Source of the DNA: UKL13-2 sp036394575
GTDB taxonomy: Bacteria; Pseudomonadota; Gammaproteobacteria; Burkholderiales; Usitatibacteraceae
DNA length: 64,000 nucleotides
Direction: 5' to 3'
Assembly (NCBI GenBank): GCA_036394575.1
Contig: DASWEY010000040.1
Coordinates: 1-64,000 of the forward strand
Positions within the stretch are counted from its first letter, which is position 1. The number at the start of each line of letters is the position of its first letter. The position numbers were made by a program, and so were the translations under genes. Positions 23,537 through 33,495 of this stretch are shown here, piece after piece. The notes beneath the pieces were generated by a model, which was given only the letters and a program-made list of their open reading frames with translations, made no database searches and was not told the origin of the DNA.

Positions 23537-24562
23537 CTACGCGGCGCGGCGGGCCAGCGGGGAACGGAGGCCGCCGATGCCGCAGGCCAGCTGCGCCAGC
23601 GCATTCCACGGGTCATTGCTGTCGAGACCCTTGATCATGCGGTCGATCCTGGCAGCCTGCAAGTTGAGCGAGGTGAGGCTTTGCTGGGTATGGATGCGCG
23701 ACACCCGCTCCAGTTCGCGCGCCTTGGACGGATGCGGCGGCCGCCCGCCGCGGGTGAAGCCGCGCAGGCGCATCAGCATGCGCACTTCATTGCTCAACAC
23801 CCACAGGATGAGCGGCGGCGCCTCGCCCTCGGCCTTCATGCCTTCAAGCATGCGGTAGATGCGCGCCGCCTTGCTGCCTTCGCCGCCGTCGGTATGCTGA
23901 TAAATGGCGGCCACCAGCTGAAAGGGGCTGAAACGCGACACATTGGCCACGCTATCCTCGAGCACCGCCAGGGAAATTTCTCCCGGCGGGCACAACAGGG
24001 CGAGTTTCCTGATCTCCTGCTGCGCCGCCAGCAGATTGCCCTCGATACGATCCGCCAGATACTCCAGCGCCTCGGCATTGGCGCTTTGCTGCTGACGCGC
24101 CAGGCGGCCGGCCAGCCAGCGCGGCAGGTGCCCGCGCGCGATCGGCATCGCCTCGATCATGGTTGCCACCGCTTCCAGCGCCACAAACCATTTGGCCTGT
24201 TTCATCTGCCAGTCCATCTCGGGCAGCAGCACCAGGGTGACGGTATCGTCGGGCAGGCGCCGGCAGTATTGCTCCAGTGCCGCGCCGCCTTCCTTGCCCG
24301 GCTTGCCGGTGGGAATGCGCACCTCCATCAGGCGTTGCGTGGCGAACAGCGACAGGGCATTGCCGGCGCCGATCAGACGGCCCCAGTCGAAGCCGGACTC
24401 GGTAGTGAACACCTCGCGCTCGCTGTAGCCGGTATGCCGTGCGATTTCGCGCAATTTGTCGGCCGCCTCCAGCGCCGCCAGCGGCTCGGCGCCGTGAATC
24501 GCGTAGAGCGCGCCCAGTGTGGCCGGCGGGCGCTCCAGGAATTGTTCGGCGGTCAGGCGCAT
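23537..24562 (-). CDS. holA: DNA polymerase III delta subunit
   Basis: 341 residues. N-terminal MRLTAEQFLERPPATLGALY, YAIHGAEPLAALEAADKLR (degenerate P-loop region as usual for delta), then VLLPEMDWQMKQAKWF, LARQQQSANAEALEYLADR and the C-terminal collar domain with PLILWVLSNEVRMLMRLRG. Delta opens the beta sliding clamp within the clamp-loader complex. Located between lptE and proA as in most betaproteobacteria. Confidence 0.93.
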   Translation of the reverse strand: MRLTAEQFLERPPATLGALYAIHGAEPLAALEAADKLREIARHTGYSEREVFTTESGFDWGRLIGAGNALSLFATQRLMEVRIPTGKPGKEGGAALEQYCRRLPDDTVTLVLLPEMDWQMKQAKWFVALEAVATMIEAMPIARGHLPRWLAGRLARQQQSANAEALEYLADRIEGNLLAAQQEIRKLALLCPPGEISLAVLEDSVANVSRFSPFQLVAAIYQHTDGGEGSKAARIYRMLEGMKAEGEAPPLILWVLSNEVRMLMRLRGFTRGGRPPHPSKARELERVSRIHTQQSLTSLNLQAARIDRMIKGLDSNDPWNALAQLACGIGGLRSPLARRAA

Positions 24563-24575
24563 GATCGGGCAGGGC

Positions 24576-25085
24576 CTACTGGGGGCGCTTCACGGCCACC
24601 ATACGCCGCAGGATCTGGCCGACCACATCCTTGTCCATATCGGCATAGAGCATGGCCTCTTCCTGTTGCTTGGCGATGATCTTGGTGTCGTCGTACGACA
24701 TGGTGCGCGACAACTGGATTTCGCTGGTCGGAATGATCACCGCACCCTTGCCATCCACCAGCTGATAGCGCACCAGCATCTTGAGTTCGTACTCGGCCAC
24801 GCGACCGGTCCCCGTCAGCGACAGGATCTGCCGATCGCGACGCTCTTCGAAGATGTTGAGCTGCGCGTCCGCACCCGCACCGGTTGGCATGACCTTGGTC
24901 GGCGTACCCGTCAGGTCGCGGCGTATATTGCTGGCGACCAGCGACGTGCCGGCGGCTGACACGAATACGCTTTGATACGGCAGCTCGTAGAAGCCGCGCA
25001 GCTGAAAGCCACAGCCGGCCAGCGTGGCCGCCATAGCCAGCAAGGCAAGGCGCCGGACAATGGGGGCGCGCTCAGACCACCACAT
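24576..25085 (-). CDS. lptE: LPS-assembly lipoprotein LptE
   Basis: 169 residues. Lipoprotein signal with lipobox LAGCGFQLRG (Cys ~residue 25), followed by GFYELPYQSVFVSAAGTSL and IQLSRTMSYDDTKIIAKQQEEAMLYADM. LptE plugs the LptD beta-barrel and helps insert lipopolysaccharide in the outer membrane. The ATG at 25085 overlaps the 3' end of leuS by 14 bases, the standard leuS-lptE-holA arrangement. Confidence 0.93.
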   Translation of the reverse strand: MWWSERAPIVRRLALLAMAATLAGCGFQLRGFYELPYQSVFVSAAGTSLVASNIRRDLTGTPTKVMPTGAGADAQLNIFEERRDRQILSLTGTGRVAEYELKMLVRYQLVDGKGAVIIPTSEIQLSRTMSYDDTKIIAKQQEEAMLYADMDKDVVGQILRRMVAVKRPQ

Positions 25086-27711
25086 TGATCAGCTTTCCGG
25101 GAACGACGATGAGCTTTTTCACAGGTTTTCCTTCCGTGTGCCGTTTCACGCCCTCGTCGTCGAGGGCGAGTTTTTCGATGGCTTCCTTGCCGGCCTGCTT
25201 CGGTACGCGGATCTGCCCGCGCAGTTTGCCATTGACCTGCACCACCATCTCGATTTCATCCTGTTCCAGCGCCGCCGGGTCCGGCTCCGGCCACAGGGCA
25301 TCGAGCAGATCGCCGAATTCCTGCCAGTAACCGAGATCATTCCAGATCTGCCAGGTGATATGCGGACAGGCGGGATACAGCACCCGCAGCAGGATCGACA
25401 GCCCCTCGCGCAGTACCGACGGCGGGCGGCTGCGATTTTCTTCCAGCGCGTTGAGCATCTTCATGCAGGCCGACACCACCGTGTTGTATTGCAGGCGGGT
25501 GTAGTCGTAGTTGGCCTGCTTCAGGGCGGCATGAATTTCGTGGCGGAGTTTTTTCGCGGCCGCATCGAGCGAGGCCGCATTGATGGCCCCCGCGTTGCGC
25601 ATTTCCGCATGCAGGCCGTGCGCGAAATTCCACAGGCGGCGCAGATAGCGTTGTGTGCCCTCAACCCCGGCGCTGGACCATTCGATGGTCTGTTCCGGCG
25701 GGCTGGCGAACATCACGAACAGGCGTGCCGCATCGGCGCCGTAATGGTCGATCATGTCCTGCGGGTCAACCCCGTTCAGTTTCGATTTGGACATGGTGCC
25801 GACACCGCCGTACTCGACCGCGCTGCCATCGGCTTTGAGGTGGTAGCGCGCCGGCTTGCCGTCTGCGGCCGGGATGGTCTCCACATCGGCGGGGGGAAAA
25901 TATTCAATGCCCCCCCTGTCCGTTTTTCGGGAATAGATGTGGTTCAGCACCATGCCCTGGGTGAGCAAGTTGGTGAACGGCTCGTCGAACTTCAGCATGC
26001 CCAGGTCACGCATCACCTTGGTCCAGAAGCGTGCGTACAGCAAATGCAGCACCGCATGGGTAATACCGCCGATGTACTGGTCCATCGGCATCCAGTAGTC
26101 GTTGGCGGCGCCGACCATCCTGTCGTGATAATCGGGCGCCGTGTTCGGCGAGGTATAGCGCATGAAATACCAGGAGGAGTCGACAAAGGTATCCATGGTG
26201 TCGGTTTCGCGCGTGGCCGCTTTGCCGCATTTCGGGCAACTGCAATTCAGGAACGCCGCATCCTTTTTGAGCGGATTGCTGGAGCCGTCGGGAATCAGGT
26301 CTTGCGGCAACACCACCGGCAATTGCTCATAAGGCACTGGCACATCGCCACAGTCCTGGCAATGGATGATCGGGATCGGCGTACCCCAGAAACGCTGGCG
26401 GGAAATGCTCCAATCGCGCAGCCGGTACTGGGTTTTCTTTTCGCCGCCCTGCGCCGCAGTCTGCGCTGCGACGTAATCGATGGCGGCATCGTAGTTCATG
26501 CCGTTCATCGGGCCGGATTCGATGCAGGCCCCGTAGTCGCTGTAGTGTGCCTGCCAGGCATCCAGCGAGTAGGGTCTGCCAAGCTCGATCACCTGCCTGA
26601 TCGGCAAGCCATATTTTTTGGCGAAGGCAAAATCGCGCTCGTCATGCCCCGGCACGCCCATCACCGCGCCGTCGCCATAAGTCATCAATACATAGTTGCC
26701 GACCCAGACTTCAACCTTCTCGCCGGTCAGCGGATGCGTCACGAACAGGCCCGTGGCCACGCCCTTCTTTTCCATGGTGGCGAGGTCGGCTTCCATCACC
26801 GTGCCGTGCCTGCTTTCGTCGATAAACGCCGCCACCTTGCTGTCGCGCGCGGCAGCCAACACCGCCAGCGGGTGCTCGGGCGCGACCGCGCAGAAGGTCA
26901 CGCCCATGATGGTGTCGGCGCGGGTGGTGAAGACGAATAATTTGCCGTCGCCCGCCAACTTGCCGGCGGCATCCATGATGCGATGCAGGAAGGCAAAGCG
27001 CACGCCGACCGATTTGCCGATCCAGTTTTCCTGCATGGCGCGCACGCTGGCCGGCCAGCCGGTCAGCTTGTTGGTCACGCAATCAAGCAATTCCTCGGCG
27101 TATTGGGTGATGCCCATGTAATAGCCGGGAATCTCGCGCTTTTCCACCGGCGCGCCGGAGCGCCAGCCGCGGCCGTCGATCACCTGCTCGTTGGCCAGCA
27201 CCGTCTGGTCGACCGGGTCCCAGTTCACCACCTGGGTTTTTTTGTAGGCGATGCCTTTCTCGAGCATTTTCAGGAACAGCCACTGGTTCCATTTGTAGTA
27301 TTCGGGATCGCAGGTGGCGAATTCGCGCGACCAGTCGATCGCCCAGCCCATCGCCTGGCATTGCTGCTTCATGTAGGCGATGTTCTCGTAGGTCCACTTG
27401 GCGGGCGCCACCTTGTTCTTTATCGCGGCATTCTCGGCCGGCAGGCCGAAGGCATCCCAGCCCATGGGCTGCAGCACGTTGTAGCCCTTCATGCGCAGCT
27501 GGCGCGCCATCATGTCGTTGATGGTGTAGTTACGCACATGGCCCATATGCAGCTTGCCCGAGGGATAGGGCAGCATCGAGCAGGCATAGAACTTGGGTTT
27601 GGGCTGGCCGTTCTTGCCGATGGCGTGGTCGGTGACCTCATAGGCCTTGGTGGTTTGCCAATGGGCCTGGGCGGCGGTTTCGATTTGTCGTGCCTGATAC
27701 TGGGAATCCAT
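25072..27711 (-). CDS. leuS: Leucyl-tRNA synthetase
   Basis: 879 residues from ATG at 27711 (MDSQYQARQIETAAQAHW). The open frame extends 64 codons further upstream but without family similarity. Class I signature HIGH appears as PYPSGKLHMGHVRNYTIND (~residue 50) and KMSKS as GTMSKSKLNGVDPQDM (~640). A CP1 editing domain lies between (e.g. FTTRADTIMGVTFCAVAPEH) with a zinc-type insert SCPKCGKAATRETDTMDTF. The C-terminus has VVQVNGKLRGQIRVP. Charges tRNA-Leu. First gene of the leuS-lptE-holA-proA-nadD-rsfS-rlmH-maf-rng run. Confidence 0.97.
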   Translation of the reverse strand: MDSQYQARQIETAAQAHWQTTKAYEVTDHAIGKNGQPKPKFYACSMLPYPSGKLHMGHVRNYTINDMMARQLRMKGYNVLQPMGWDAFGLPAENAAIKNKVAPAKWTYENIAYMKQQCQAMGWAIDWSREFATCDPEYYKWNQWLFLKMLEKGIAYKKTQVVNWDPVDQTVLANEQVIDGRGWRSGAPVEKREIPGYYMGITQYAEELLDCVTNKLTGWPASVRAMQENWIGKSVGVRFAFLHRIMDAAGKLAGDGKLFVFTTRADTIMGVTFCAVAPEHPLAVLAAARDSKVAAFIDESRHGTVMEADLATMEKKGVATGLFVTHPLTGEKVEVWVGNYVLMTYGDGAVMGVPGHDERDFAFAKKYGLPIRQVIELGRPYSLDAWQAHYSDYGACIESGPMNGMNYDAAIDYVAAQTAAQGGEKKTQYRLRDWSISRQRFWGTPIPIIHCQDCGDVPVPYEQLPVVLPQDLIPDGSSNPLKKDAAFLNCSCPKCGKAATRETDTMDTFVDSSWYFMRYTSPNTAPDYHDRMVGAANDYWMPMDQYIGGITHAVLHLLYARFWTKVMRDLGMLKFDEPFTNLLTQGMVLNHIYSRKTDRGGIEYFPPADVETIPAADGKPARYHLKADGSAVEYGGVGTMSKSKLNGVDPQDMIDHYGADAARLFVMFASPPEQTIEWSSAGVEGTQRYLRRLWNFAHGLHAEMRNAGAINAASLDAAAKKLRHEIHAALKQANYDYTRLQYNTVVSACMKMLNALEENRSRPPSVLREGLSILLRVLYPACPHITWQIWNDLGYWQEFGDLLDALWPEPDPAALEQDEIEMVVQVNGKLRGQIRVPKQAGKEAIEKLALDDEGVKRHTEGKPVKKLIVVPGKLINVVV

Positions 27712-27902
27712 GGTGCGGAAGTGGGCCTGGGCGTTTGTTTTTCGAGAGAGAAAGATTATACCTTGCGGGGTATGCGCAACTGGCCGGATGGCGCGGCGGA
27801 TGCGGGATAAATGCGGGAAATTATTTGGCGGACGCCCCGGGCTCCGGTGACGCCTGCACTTATAATTGCAGTCAGACCCTGCGCCTCTTTCGGTACCGCT
27901 CA

Positions 27903-30263
27903 ATGCTCGCTCCCGTTTCGCCCCGCCTCCTCGATAACCTCAATCCCGAACAACTCAAGGCGGTAACCCTGCCGCGCCAAAGCGCGCTGGTGCTGGCCGG
28001 GGCGGGCAGCGGCAAGACCCGGGTGCTGACCACGCGCATCGCCTACCTGATCCAGACCGGCCAGGTCAGCCCATCCGGCCTGCTGGCGGTGACGTTTACC
28101 AACAAGGCGGCGCGCGAGATGCTGACGCGGTTGTCGGCGATGATGCCGATCAACACCCGCGGCATGTGGGTCGGCACCTTCCATGGGCTGTGCAATCGCA
28201 TGCTGCGCGCCCATTATCGCGACGCGGGGCTGCCGCAAACGTTCCAGATTCTCGATTCGGGCGACCAGCAATCGGCGATCAAGCGCCTGCTGAAGACGCT
28301 GAACGTCGATGACGAAAAATTCAAGCCGCGCGAATTGTCGTGGTTCATCAACAACGCCAAGGAACAGGGCCTGCGCGCCAATGCGGTCGAGGCCAATGAT
28401 GAGTTCACGCGCCGCCAGGTCGAGCTGTATCGCGCTTATGACGAGCAGTGCAATCGCGAAGGCGTGGTCGACTTTGCCGAGCTGCTGCTGCGCTGCTACG
28501 AGCTGCTGGGCAAGAATGCGGCTCTGCTCGAGCACTATCGTGGCCGCTTCAAATTTATTTTGGTCGATGAGTTCCAGGATACCAACCGCCTGCAATACCG
28601 CTGGATCAAGCAACTGGCGGGCAGCGACAACGCGGTGTTCGGCGTGGGGGACGACGACCAGTCCATCTACGCCTTTCGCGGCGCGGAAGCGGCCAATATG
28701 CGCGACTTCCAGCGCGATTTTGCCGGCAACAACGTCATCAAGCTCGAGCAGAACTACCGCTCGCAGGGCAATATCCTCGACGCCGCCAATGCGGTGATTT
28801 CGCACAACAAGGACCGCCTCGGCAAGAATCTGTGGACCGACGCCGGCAAGGGCGAGAGCCTGCGCATCTACGCCGCCTCCACCGACGAGGACGAGGCGCA
28901 GTTCATCATCGATGAAGTCAAGGCGCTCAATCGCGAAAGCATGGCCTTCGCCGATATGGCGCTGCTGTATCGTTCCAATGCGCAGTCGCGGGTGCTCGAG
29001 CATGCCCTGTTCCGCGCCGGGGTTTCGTATCGCGTCTACGGCGGCCTGCGTTTTTTCGAGCGCCTGGAAATCAAGCATGCGCTCGCCTATCTGCGCATCG
29101 CCGGCAATCCGGAGGACGACGGCGCGTTCTCGCGGGTGGTGAATTTCCCGCCGCGGGGCATCGGTGCACGCTCGCTGGAGCAGGTGCAGGAACTGGCCAC
29201 GCGCTACAACACTTCGATGTACGCCGCCGCCGCCAGCGGCATCGCGCAGGGCGAAATCACCGGCCGTGCAGCGGCTGCTATCGGCGCCTTCCTGAAAATC
29301 GCCGAGGCGCTCAAGGCCTCATCCACCGCAGTCACGCTGCCCGAGCTGGTCGATGAATGCCTGGAAAAAAGCGGCCTGCGCGCGCATTACGCCGCCGAGC
29401 GCGAAGGTGCCGACCGCCTCGCCAACCTCGCCGAGCTGGTGACCGCCACCGCGCAATTTGAAGAGGAATTTCAGGGCGGCCGTGCGGAAGACGGCGGCGA
29501 AAACGACAATCCGCTGATCAGTTTCCTCACCCATGCCAGCCTCGAGGCGGGTGAGCATGAGGCGGGCGAAAGCGATGACGCCTTACAGTTGATGACAGTG
29601 CACGCCGCCAAGGGGCTTGAATTTCATGCCGTGTTTTTAAGCGGCCTGGAGGAGGGGCTGTTCCCGCACGAGCAGTCGCTCAACGATTTCGACGGCATCG
29701 AGGAAGAGCGCCGCCTGATGTACGTGGCGATCACGCGCGCGCGCGAACGGCTTTACCTCTCCTATGCCGGCAGCCGCATGTTGCACGGGCAGACACGCTA
29801 CGGCGTGGTGTCGCGCTTTGTCGATGAGATTCCGCCGGAGCTGTGCAAATGGATTGTGGTGCCGGAAAAGCAGGCGGCCTACGGCGGTTATGCGCCCCAC
29901 CGGCCCGCCAATGCCCATGAAAATTCACGCGGCTATGGCGAATATGGCGGCGGCCGGGGCGGCGCGCAGGGAGGAAACGGCGGCACCTATACCGGCTTCA
30001 GGCAATCCACCACCGCCTACAACAAACCCGATGGCGACTATGGACGCGGCGGCGCCCCCGATACCTCACGCGCCAATTTCGAAACCCGCCGTCCCGACGC
30101 CAATCCCTTTGCCATCGGCCAGACGGTGATGCACGCCAAGTTCGGCGAAGGGGTGGTGGTCAACTTCGAAGGCCGCGGTCTCGACGCGCGCGTTCAGGTG
30201 AAATTCCGCAGCGAAGGCGTCAAATGGCTGGCCTTGCAGTACGCCAAGCTGGCGGCGGTTTAG
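27903..30263 (+). CDS. uvrD: UvrD/PcrA-type DNA helicase II
   Basis: 786 residues from ATG at 27903 (MLAPVSPRLLDNLNPEQ). SF1A helicase motifs: I AGAGSGKTRVLTTRIAYL (~residue 33), Ia VTFTNKAAREML, II LVDEFQDTNRLQYRW (~221), III GDDDQSIYAFRGA, IV LEQNYRSQGNIL, V TVHAAKGLEFHAVFLSGLEE, VI RRLMYVAITRARERLYLSYA. A Gly/Tyr-rich linker precedes the C-terminal Tudor-like FAIGQTVMHAKFGEGVVVNF. Unwinds DNA in mismatch and nucleotide excision repair. Diverges from leuS with a 191-base gap and converges on the LivK-like gene, with a palindromic repeat between. Confidence 0.96.
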   Translation: MLAPVSPRLLDNLNPEQLKAVTLPRQSALVLAGAGSGKTRVLTTRIAYLIQTGQVSPSGLLAVTFTNKAAREMLTRLSAMMPINTRGMWVGTFHGLCNRMLRAHYRDAGLPQTFQILDSGDQQSAIKRLLKTLNVDDEKFKPRELSWFINNAKEQGLRANAVEANDEFTRRQVELYRAYDEQCNREGVVDFAELLLRCYELLGKNAALLEHYRGRFKFILVDEFQDTNRLQYRWIKQLAGSDNAVFGVGDDDQSIYAFRGAEAANMRDFQRDFAGNNVIKLEQNYRSQGNILDAANAVISHNKDRLGKNLWTDAGKGESLRIYAASTDEDEAQFIIDEVKALNRESMAFADMALLYRSNAQSRVLEHALFRAGVSYRVYGGLRFFERLEIKHALAYLRIAGNPEDDGAFSRVVNFPPRGIGARSLEQVQELATRYNTSMYAAAASGIAQGEITGRAAAAIGAFLKIAEALKASSTAVTLPELVDECLEKSGLRAHYAAEREGADRLANLAELVTATAQFEEEFQGGRAEDGGENDNPLISFLTHASLEAGEHEAGESDDALQLMTVHAAKGLEFHAVFLSGLEEGLFPHEQSLNDFDGIEEERRLMYVAITRARERLYLSYAGSRMLHGQTRYGVVSRFVDEIPPELCKWIVVPEKQAAYGGYAPHRPANAHENSRGYGEYGGGRGGAQGGNGGTYTGFRQSTTAYNKPDGDYGRGGAPDTSRANFETRRPDANPFAIGQTVMHAKFGEGVVVNFEGRGLDARVQVKFRSEGVKWLALQYAKLAAV

Positions 30264-30295
30264 AACGACAAAGGCCCAGAATATTTTACGTAGAA

Positions 30296-30351
30296 CCAGT
30301 ATTGGCGCGCTTTTCGAGGCATTTCTGCTCCGAAAAGCGCGCCAATGCTTG
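30296..30351. repeat. Dispersed intergenic palindrome, copy B
   Basis: Arms of 21 bases (30296-30316 and 30331-30351; left starts CCAGTATTGGCGCGC, right begins CGAAAAGCGCGCC) pair with one mismatch and one G-U, around AGGCATTTCTGCTC. The inner arm sequence TTTTCG/CGAAAA differs from copy A but remains complementary. Located between convergent uvrD and the LivK-like gene. Confidence 0.9.
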
Positions 30352-30381
30352 AGTTTTACTTTTTAAACGAGGGCGAGCCGC

Positions 30382-31506
30382 CTAGTTGCGCAATTCGCCG
30401 TTGCTGCGAATCACCGCGATATCGACGAATTTGCCGCCGTGGTGAAAACCCGGCTTGAACGCCACTTCAAGGCCGCCAACATCGACCTTGCCCAGCGAAG
30501 CCAGCGACTTTTGCAGATTGTCGCGCGTGATGTCCTTGCCGGCGCGCTTCATGCCGTCCACCAGGATTTTGGCGGCGACGCAGGCTTCCAGTGCCGTCAC
30601 CGAAATGGGGCCCACATTGCCCGCCGCCGTCCAGGCTTCCGCGCATTCCTTGACGATCGGCACTTGCAGATTGCGCGGCGCCGGCACCGTCAGCGCCACC
30701 GTGATGCCGGCCGCATCCGGCCCCAACAATTTGGCGAGCTGCGAGACGCCGACAAAGGACAGGCTGGTGACCTGGAAAGGCTTGTTCCTGGCCTTGAGGC
30801 TGGTGACCAGCTTGGCCGCCGGCGCGGCCAGGGTGGTGACCACGACCATCTGCGGATCGGCCTCGATGATCTTGTCCACAGCCGCGTCTTCCAGCTCCGC
30901 ATTGCGCTTGATCGCCACGCTGGTCGGCACCTTGCCGTATTTCTTCAGGGCCGCGGCGACGCTGTCGTAGTTTTGCTTGCCGACTGCGTCATCGTAGTGA
31001 AGGACGGTGATGCGCGTCGCCCCCAGCCCGCCCCAGAAGCCGACCAGTTTGTCGATTTCCTCGGTGTACGACACGCGGATGGTGAAGACGTATTCGCTCT
31101 GCTTGCGGATCACATCGGCGCCGGTAAAGGGCGCAAAGAAGGGCACATGCTTTTCCGTCACAAAGGGCATTGCGGGCATGCTCAGCGTCGACGAGGCATA
31201 GCCGAACAGGGCGACCACACTGTCATCGCTGAGCAATTTCTTGGTGTTCTCGCCGGCCAGCTTGGCGTCGTTCTTGTCGTCGAGCGTGACCAGCTTGATC
31301 TTCTGGCCGGCCACGCCGCCGGCCTCGTTTACCTTGCGGAAGTAGGCCATGGCGCCGGCGCGGATATCGTTGCCGAAGTCCGCATTGCTGCCGCTGAGCG
31401 GTGCGGATTGGCCGACGACGATTTCCGCCGAAACATTGAGGGCGAGGCCGAACAAGGCCGCAACGAACACGGCACCGCGCGCGATGGAATGCAGATGATT
31501 TTTCAT
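30382..31506 (-). CDS. ABC transporter periplasmic substrate-binding protein, LivK/Leu-Ile-Val type
   Basis: 374 residues with an N-terminal signal peptide (AALFGLALNVSA|EIVVG). The mature part starts IVVGQSAPLSGSNADFG, followed by VNEAGGVAGQKIKLVTLDD, ALFGYASSTLSMPAMPFV and a second lobe with ARITVLHYDD-like and VTALEACVAAKILVDGMKRAG segments, typical of peripheral-binding-protein type I (Peripla_BP_6). Ligand unknown: branched amino acids, amides or aromatic compounds are all seen in the family. No permease or ATPase genes are adjacent, so it is an orphan receptor or works with a distant transporter. Confidence 0.85.
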   Translation of the reverse strand: MKNHLHSIARGAVFVAALFGLALNVSAEIVVGQSAPLSGSNADFGNDIRAGAMAYFRKVNEAGGVAGQKIKLVTLDDKNDAKLAGENTKKLLSDDSVVALFGYASSTLSMPAMPFVTEKHVPFFAPFTGADVIRKQSEYVFTIRVSYTEEIDKLVGFWGGLGATRITVLHYDDAVGKQNYDSVAAALKKYGKVPTSVAIKRNAELEDAAVDKIIEADPQMVVVTTLAAPAAKLVTSLKARNKPFQVTSLSFVGVSQLAKLLGPDAAGITVALTVPAPRNLQVPIVKECAEAWTAAGNVGPISVTALEACVAAKILVDGMKRAGKDITRDNLQKSLASLGKVDVGGLEVAFKPGFHHGGKFVDIAVIRSNGELRN

Positions 31507-31699
31507 GAAAATCCCGAGCGAGAAACAAGCAAGCGGAAGATATGTGAAGTTTTGTAACCTCGTTGCCTGATTCTACGCAATTCCACGGGCAAAGTCCGTC
31601 CCGACACGCATGCCTCCGCGCAGGGCGGCAACACATTAAAGGCAATTTCCAATTGCCGCGCATGGCGCCGGATTCCGGCTTTGGTACCGCCGAACGGCG

Positions 31700-32401
31700 T
31701 TATTCGCGAAACACCTGGCGGTAACTAGTGTAATTGGCGATCGCCAGCAAAGGCAGGGCGACCATCAGGCCGAGGCCGGCGGGCACGGCGGCGACAACAA
31801 ACACCAGCATCATCAGCAGGCCGAACACACTGAGCGGCGCCAGGTTGCTGAGACTGGCGTATACGCTCCAGCGCACCGCATGCCAGGTGGACATGCGGCT
31901 GAAGGCCAGCAGCGGCGCGACAAACCAGAGCAAGGCGCGCAACAGGGAATCCGCCGCGAAAAAGATCATCAGCAGCGACTCGCGGCCGTTGACCAGCGCC
32001 TGCATTCTCTCCATCGGGTTGGCGTCCGCCGCCACCAGTGGTGGCGGCGGGGTATCCATCAGGAATTGCAGCAACACCAACAGCAGCAAATCGATAAGCA
32101 CGATCGCCACACCGAGCATCACCAGCGGGCGCGGGTTGAATCGCAGCGCCGCGAACAGATAGCCGGCAGTCACGGTCCCGCCTTGTTCCTGCGCGCGGCA
32201 GGCCAGCGCGAAGCCGGCGAAAAACGCCGGCTGCAGCACGGCCACCATCACGCCGACAACAGGCAGCAGGAGGGAGCCGAACATCAGCAGCCCCCAAGTG
32301 CCGGTCAGGACGATCCACGGCAGCGGTTGCTGGCGAAACAGCGCGAAAGCGTCCTTGATCCAGGTGCCGCCTTGCCGCGCGGGAATATCGATAACTTGCA
32401 T
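31700..32401 (-). CDS. BPSS1780-family multipass membrane protein
   Basis: 233 residues, about six hydrophobic segments. Starts MQVIDIPARQGGTWIKDAF, with ALFRQQPLPWIVLTGTWGLL, LPVVGVMVAVLQPAFFAGF, a Pro-rich loop (DTPPPPLVAADANP), FSRMSTWHAVRWSVYAS and a C-terminus ANYTSYRQVFRE. This pattern matches the betaproteobacterial BPSS1780 family of unknown function. It lies 60 bases downstream of thrB on the same strand and is probably co-transcribed. Confidence 0.75.
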   Translation of the reverse strand: MQVIDIPARQGGTWIKDAFALFRQQPLPWIVLTGTWGLLMFGSLLLPVVGVMVAVLQPAFFAGFALACRAQEQGGTVTAGYLFAALRFNPRPLVMLGVAIVLIDLLLLVLLQFLMDTPPPPLVAADANPMERMQALVNGRESLLMIFFAADSLLRALLWFVAPLLAFSRMSTWHAVRWSVYASLSNLAPLSVFGLLMMLVFVVAAVPAGLGLMVALPLLAIANYTSYRQVFRE

Positions 32402-32461
32402 GGTGTCGTGGTAATTGGAAATGCGATTGGCGATTGGACAGAGGATTGGGTCGGGCGATGC

Positions 32462-33436
32462 TCAATCCGGCAACAGGGCGAGAAGCCGCTCCTCGTGGGC
32501 ACGATGCCATTGCAGCAGGCGCTGCACGAAGGCATGGTCCTTGGGATGGGTCAGCGCCGAGTCGCGCGGGAAGTGATGATATCCCAGGCGCCCCAGCCAG
32601 GTCCGCAGCGCGGCCGCCCGCAGCATCTGCGGCCAGGCCATACGCTCGGCCGGGTTAAAACGGCGCACGCCGGCGTAGCCCGCCAGCAGGGCGCGCGCGT
32701 TGACGGTATTGAGCGCGGCGGCGGGGTAGGCGGCGAAATCGAGACACCAGTCGTTCACCGTTACCGCCACATCGAACAGCAGCTGCTCGTTGCAGGCGAA
32801 ATAGAAATCGATCATCTGCGGCGTGTGCGCCTCGCCATGATCGTCCCAGAGAATATTGTCGCGGAACAGATCGCCGTGGATCACGCCGCGCGGCAGGTCG
32901 AGTTGGTCGAAGCCGGCCTGGCGGGCCAGCTCATCGGCGATCAATTCCTGTTCGGCGGCACTCAAATGTGCGCGCAGATCGGCGGCATAGCTGCGCCACC
33001 AGGCGGGGCCGCGCCAGTTGGGCATGCCGAGCTTGAAGTCCTGTGCCGCCGCATGCATGCGCGCCAGCGCCATGCCGACGGCGCGGCAATCGGCCGGCAG
33101 GGGATGGGCGAGATCGTTGCCGGCCAGCCGCGTGACCAGTGCCGCCGGCTTGCCCTGCAGTTCGCGCACCACGCGGCCGTCGGCCGGCCGCAGCGGCGCG
33201 GCGCAGGCGATGCCCGCCGTGTGCAGATGCGTCATCAGGCCCATGTAAAAATCGAGATCGCGGGGCGGAATTTTTTCGAAGATCGTCAGCACATAACGGC
33301 CGCGCGTGGTGGTGACGAAGAAATTCGAATTCTCGACGCCGGCGGCGATATTCTGGAAATCGATGATATCGCCGACCGCGTAGGGCGCGACGAAGACGCG
33401 CGCCTCGTCGACGCTGACCGGGGTAAAGACGCTCAC
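32462..33436 (-). CDS. thrB: Homoserine kinase, APH-fold (ThrB)
   Basis: 324 residues. Aminoglycoside-phosphotransferase-like kinase: GDIIDFQNIAAGVENSNFFV (start of the nucleotide region), VLTIFEK with the likely ATP lysine, the catalytic VIHGDLFRDNILWDD (~residues 196-210) and metal-binding QMIDFYFAC. Phosphorylates homoserine on the way to threonine. This non-GHMP homoserine kinase and its position before DUF2782 and polA are typical for betaproteobacteria. Confidence 0.92.
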   Translation of the reverse strand: MSVFTPVSVDEARVFVAPYAVGDIIDFQNIAAGVENSNFFVTTTRGRYVLTIFEKIPPRDLDFYMGLMTHLHTAGIACAAPLRPADGRVVRELQGKPAALVTRLAGNDLAHPLPADCRAVGMALARMHAAAQDFKLGMPNWRGPAWWRSYAADLRAHLSAAEQELIADELARQAGFDQLDLPRGVIHGDLFRDNILWDDHGEAHTPQMIDFYFACNEQLLFDVAVTVNDWCLDFAAYPAAALNTVNARALLAGYAGVRRFNPAERMAWPQMLRAAALRTWLGRLGYHHFPRDSALTHPKDHAFVQRLLQWHRAHEERLLALLPD

Positions 33437-33495
33437 ATCAGGCCCGGCGCAGGCGAAGCCGTACGCCGCATGCGGCCCCGCTTACTTCCATTCGC

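Noticed and set aside
22215..23609. Longer proA start at 23609
   Set aside because: The 31 extra residues are Arg/Pro/Ala-rich and not proA-like; ATG at 23516 gives the usual N-terminus.
27712..27903. Longer leuS start at 27903
   Set aside because: The extra 64 codons overlap the uvrD promoter region and have no synthetase similarity; ATG at 27711 gives the normal start.
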